A stretch of 64,000 nt of DNA from JAKOWB01 sp038363005. GTDB lineage: Bacteria; Pseudomonadota; Alphaproteobacteria; Kiloniellales; JACOMY01. Location of the stretch: positions 217,443 to 281,442 of the forward strand of contig JBBQBI010000004.1 of the NCBI GenBank assembly GCA_038363005.1, written 5' to 3'. Below are positions 62,128 to 64,000 of this stretch, piece after piece (within the stretch, counting starts at the first letter, position 1; each line of letters opens with the position of its first letter). The position numbers and the translations under genes were made by a program. The notes under the pieces are model-generated. The model worked only from the letters and a program-made list of their open reading frames with translations. It had not been told where the DNA came from and did no database searches.

Positions 62128-63588
62128 TCAGGCCTTGGCCGGCGGGCGCAGCCGGCTGCTGTCGCCCGCCACCACCTTGGCCAGTTCGCTGGCGACCCGG
62201 GTGGCCACCGGCGCCCAGCTTCGCGTGTCGTCCTGGCGGAACAGCCGCATGGTCGGGTACCAGGGGCTGTCCTCGCGATCCAGGAAGAAGCGCCAGTCGG
62301 CGATGCGGCGCAGCAGGGTCCAGGTCGGGCAGCCGACAGCGCCGCCCAGGTGGGCGGCCACGGTGTCGATGGTGATCACCAAGTCGAGCGCCGCCATGGC
62401 ATGCGCCGTCTCGTCGAAGCCTTCAAGTTCCCCTGACAGGTCGATCAGCGGCGCGGCGCCGCCGGCCGTGGCGTCGGGCCAGTCGGCCAGTTGCCGCTTC
62501 TCCTCGTCGAACTGCAGGCTGAAGAAGGTCACGCCGGTCAGCGCCGCCAACGGCGCCAGGGTGGCGAGGCGCAGCGAACGCAGGCGGTTATGCAGATGGC
62601 CAGTGCGGCCCGACCAGCAGAGGCCGACCTTCAGCGTCTGGCCGGCATCGCGCGTCAGCCGCTGGCGCCAGGCCTCGCGGCGCCCCGCAACCAGTGGTAT
62701 ATAGCTGTCGCCAGCGGCCAGGTCGGCTTCCTCGCCGCCCAGTAGCATCGGCAGGTCGGACAGGTTGCAGTGCGCGTCGGCCGGCGGCAGGTCTTCCCAG
62801 CGCTCGACGCTGCCGGTGATGCCGGGGAAGCGCCCCAGCAAGCCCGCGAGCTTTGGCGAGGCCGCCAGGGTGACTTCGCCGACCAGCGGCACCACGCGGG
62901 GGATGAAGCGGCAGAACTGTATGCAGTCGCCGAACCCCTGGTCGGCGATGAGGATCAGCCGGCGGCCCGGCAGGCGCATGCCGTTCCAGGCCGGGGTCGA
63001 CAACTTTGGCTTGTCCTTGGCCACCGCCGGCATCCTGGTGCGCCAGGCGTACTCACGCCAACCCGGCATCCAGTCTTCGGTGATCAGCAGGCTTTCGGCG
63101 AAGCCCATGTGCGCTGCCGCGTGCTCGGGGGCCAGGCGGACTGCCAGCAGGTACTGTTGTTTGGCGTCCTCGTGACGGGCCGCTTCGGTCAGGCACTGGG
63201 CCAGCTCGATACGACTGATCACCTGGCGGGGCCAGAGGCGCACCGCCTCTTGCGCCAGGGTCAGCGCTTCGCCCCATTGACCGGTGCGGCGCAGCAGCGA
63301 GGCATGGCGCAACCGGGCATGGATGTAGTGTGGTTCGGCGGCCGCGGCCTCTGCCGCCAGGCGCGTCGCCGACTCGAAGTCGTCGCGGTCCTCGGCCTCC
63401 ATGCTTAGCAGCAGCAGCGCCTCGGAGCGCCGGGGACCCGGTTCCGGTGGGGTCCGGCCGAGTCGCTGCCGTGCCGCGGCGTACGCCTCTGCCTTGCGGC
63501 CGGCGGTCCAGAGCGGCAGCAGCGCGCCCTGCGGCTCCTCGCCAACGGCGATGGCTGGTGGCGCGTCTACTTGCGCGTTCTGGTTCAC
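62128..63588 (-). CDS. TPR protein with GT9-like domain, paralogue
   Basis: A 486-residue paralogue of the next gene: about four TPR-like helices (60-220; HYIHARLRHASLLRRTGQWGEAL), then the same C-terminal domain, VGLCWSGRTGHLHNRLRSLRL, FFSLQFDEEKRQLADW, and LDLVITIDTVAAHLGGAVGCPTWTLLRRIADWRFF. Both domains appear to come from one duplication. Start GTG 63588, with GGGAG upstream. It is the first gene of the coupled TPR run; the promoter must lie in the 271-bp gap shared with the divergent exported protein. Confidence 0.84.
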   Translation of the reverse strand: MNQNAQVDAPPAIAVGEEPQGALLPLWTAGRKAEAYAAARQRLGRTPPEPGPRRSEALLLLSMEAEDRDDFESATRLAAEAAAAEPHYIHARLRHASLLRRTGQWGEALTLAQEAVRLWPRQVISRIELAQCLTEAARHEDAKQQYLLAVRLAPEHAAAHMGFAESLLITEDWMPGWREYAWRTRMPAVAKDKPKLSTPAWNGMRLPGRRLILIADQGFGDCIQFCRFIPRVVPLVGEVTLAASPKLAGLLGRFPGITGSVERWEDLPPADAHCNLSDLPMLLGGEEADLAAGDSYIPLVAGRREAWRQRLTRDAGQTLKVGLCWSGRTGHLHNRLRSLRLATLAPLAALTGVTFFSLQFDEEKRQLADWPDATAGGAAPLIDLSGELEGFDETAHAMAALDLVITIDTVAAHLGGAVGCPTWTLLRRIADWRFFLDREDSPWYPTMRLFRQDDTRSWAPVATRVASELAKVVAGDSSRLRPPAKA

Positions 63589-63859
63589 GAGGCTCGCGCT
63601 CCCTTGGTGCAGCCGGCAGGCTGTCTAATGGACTATGGATCGCGCCCCTGACAAGCTGTGACATTCTGGCAACAGTTGGCCAGCAAGTCTCGATCGCGGT
63701 GATTCAACTGGGATTTATGGGATATGGCGGCCCCAAGCCGGTTGCCTCATACGAAAGCACTCAGTTAGGTTTAAGGCTGTATGAGAGGGGGCGGAGCGCC
63801 AGGGGCGGTGCTTGCGTCTTCGGACCGGTCGGGTTGCATCTATCAAGGGGACGTTCACA

Positions 63860-64000
63860 ATGCATAAGTCCATTCGCGCGACGGGTCTGCTGGCGCGCAC
63901 CTCGACCCTGGCCATGCTGGCCGTCCTGGGCTTCGCGGACCCCGCGGGCGCCATTGACATCACAATTAACGCTGAGAGTCGCGCCGGGGTGACCAACGCC
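63860..64000 (+). CDS. Exported protein, 5' part only
   Basis: Forty-seven codons from ATG 63860 to the window end, open throughout. AAGGGGACG lies just upstream. A signal peptide (RTSTLAMLAVLGFADPAGA) precedes IDITINAES, a beta-strand start often seen in large surface or secreted proteins, but too little is visible to name a family. It is divergent from the TPR glycosyltransferase run and could be its substrate. Confidence 0.6.
   Translation, partial: MHKSIRATGLLARTSTLAMLAVLGFADPAGAIDITINAESRAGVTNA

Overview
The window is GC-rich DNA (roughly 68-70% by eye) with dense, short-spaced genes. It looks like the chromosome of an alphaproteobacterium, probably Rhodospirillales in the broad sense. 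The basis is a purS-purQ-purL-bolA-grxD operon, a free-standing rpsD, TRAP transporters, DUF1989, DUF1028 and DUF2852 proteins, GTG/TTG starts, and several families of intergenic palindromic repeats typical of alphaproteobacteria. I see no plasmid, phage, IS or CRISPR signature, and I cannot name a genus.

Layout. 0-6 kb is a polyphosphate module: CYTH-CHAD protein (cut by the window edge), SixA-like phosphatase, ppk, ppx. 6.0-6.7 kb holds a small GIY-YIG nuclease gene bracketed by 87-bp two-armed palindromes. 6.7-14.7 kb is mixed housekeeping and transport: rnd, FkbM methyltransferase, LysE exporter, class A-like serine hydrolase, cimA, trmJ, EamA exporter, DUF1989. 14.8-17.0 kb holds rpsD with a clear promoter and terminator, then nirK behind an FNR-type box and an NsrR-like dyad. 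17.0-21.4 kb is the pur-bolA-grxD operon, with an unknown secreted NTF2-like protein between purQ and purL. 21.4-29.8 kb has a multicopper oxidase, EamA exporter, three GSTs, an orphan exported protein with a secretin-like motif, an enolase-superfamily enzyme, a LysR regulator and aguB. 29.9-42.7 kb is catabolic: PQQ glucose dehydrogenase, a Cys/Met-type PLP enzyme, DUF1028, RidA, an HpaB-type hydroxylase, argE, a trimethylamine-dehydrogenase-like flavoprotein, two tandem secreted paralogues, and a LysR-PhyH pair. 42.7-46.9 kb has DUF2852, TetR, an Fe-ADH, tRNA-Ser(GCU), a GFA protein and an HD hydrolase. 46.9-51.3 kb pairs a two-domain KaiC homologue with a PAS-receiver protein, followed by a phosphopantetheinyl transferase divergent from a broken thioesterase that looks like the relic of a deleted polyketide/peptide synthase. 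51.4-57.2 kb is one cassette: TetR, M19-like peptidase, TRAP transporter (three subunits), prolidase-like amidohydrolase. 57.2-58.3 kb is a class C beta-lactamase-like gene stopped by one TGA. 58.3-63.6 kb is an overlapping run of three TPR genes (sulfotransferase plus two GT9-like glycosyltransferases), and an exported protein starts at the right edge.

Most likely new biology, in my order: the GIY-YIG/87-bp palindrome pairing; the KaiC homologue whose second domain lacks its catalytic glutamates and carries Glu at the phosphoserine site; the metal-ligand-poor M19 / TRAP / amidohydrolase cassette; the trimethylamine-dehydrogenase relative with an altered substrate pocket; and the thioesterase relic with a 5-bp duplication. 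All functions are read from motifs by eye; no search was run.
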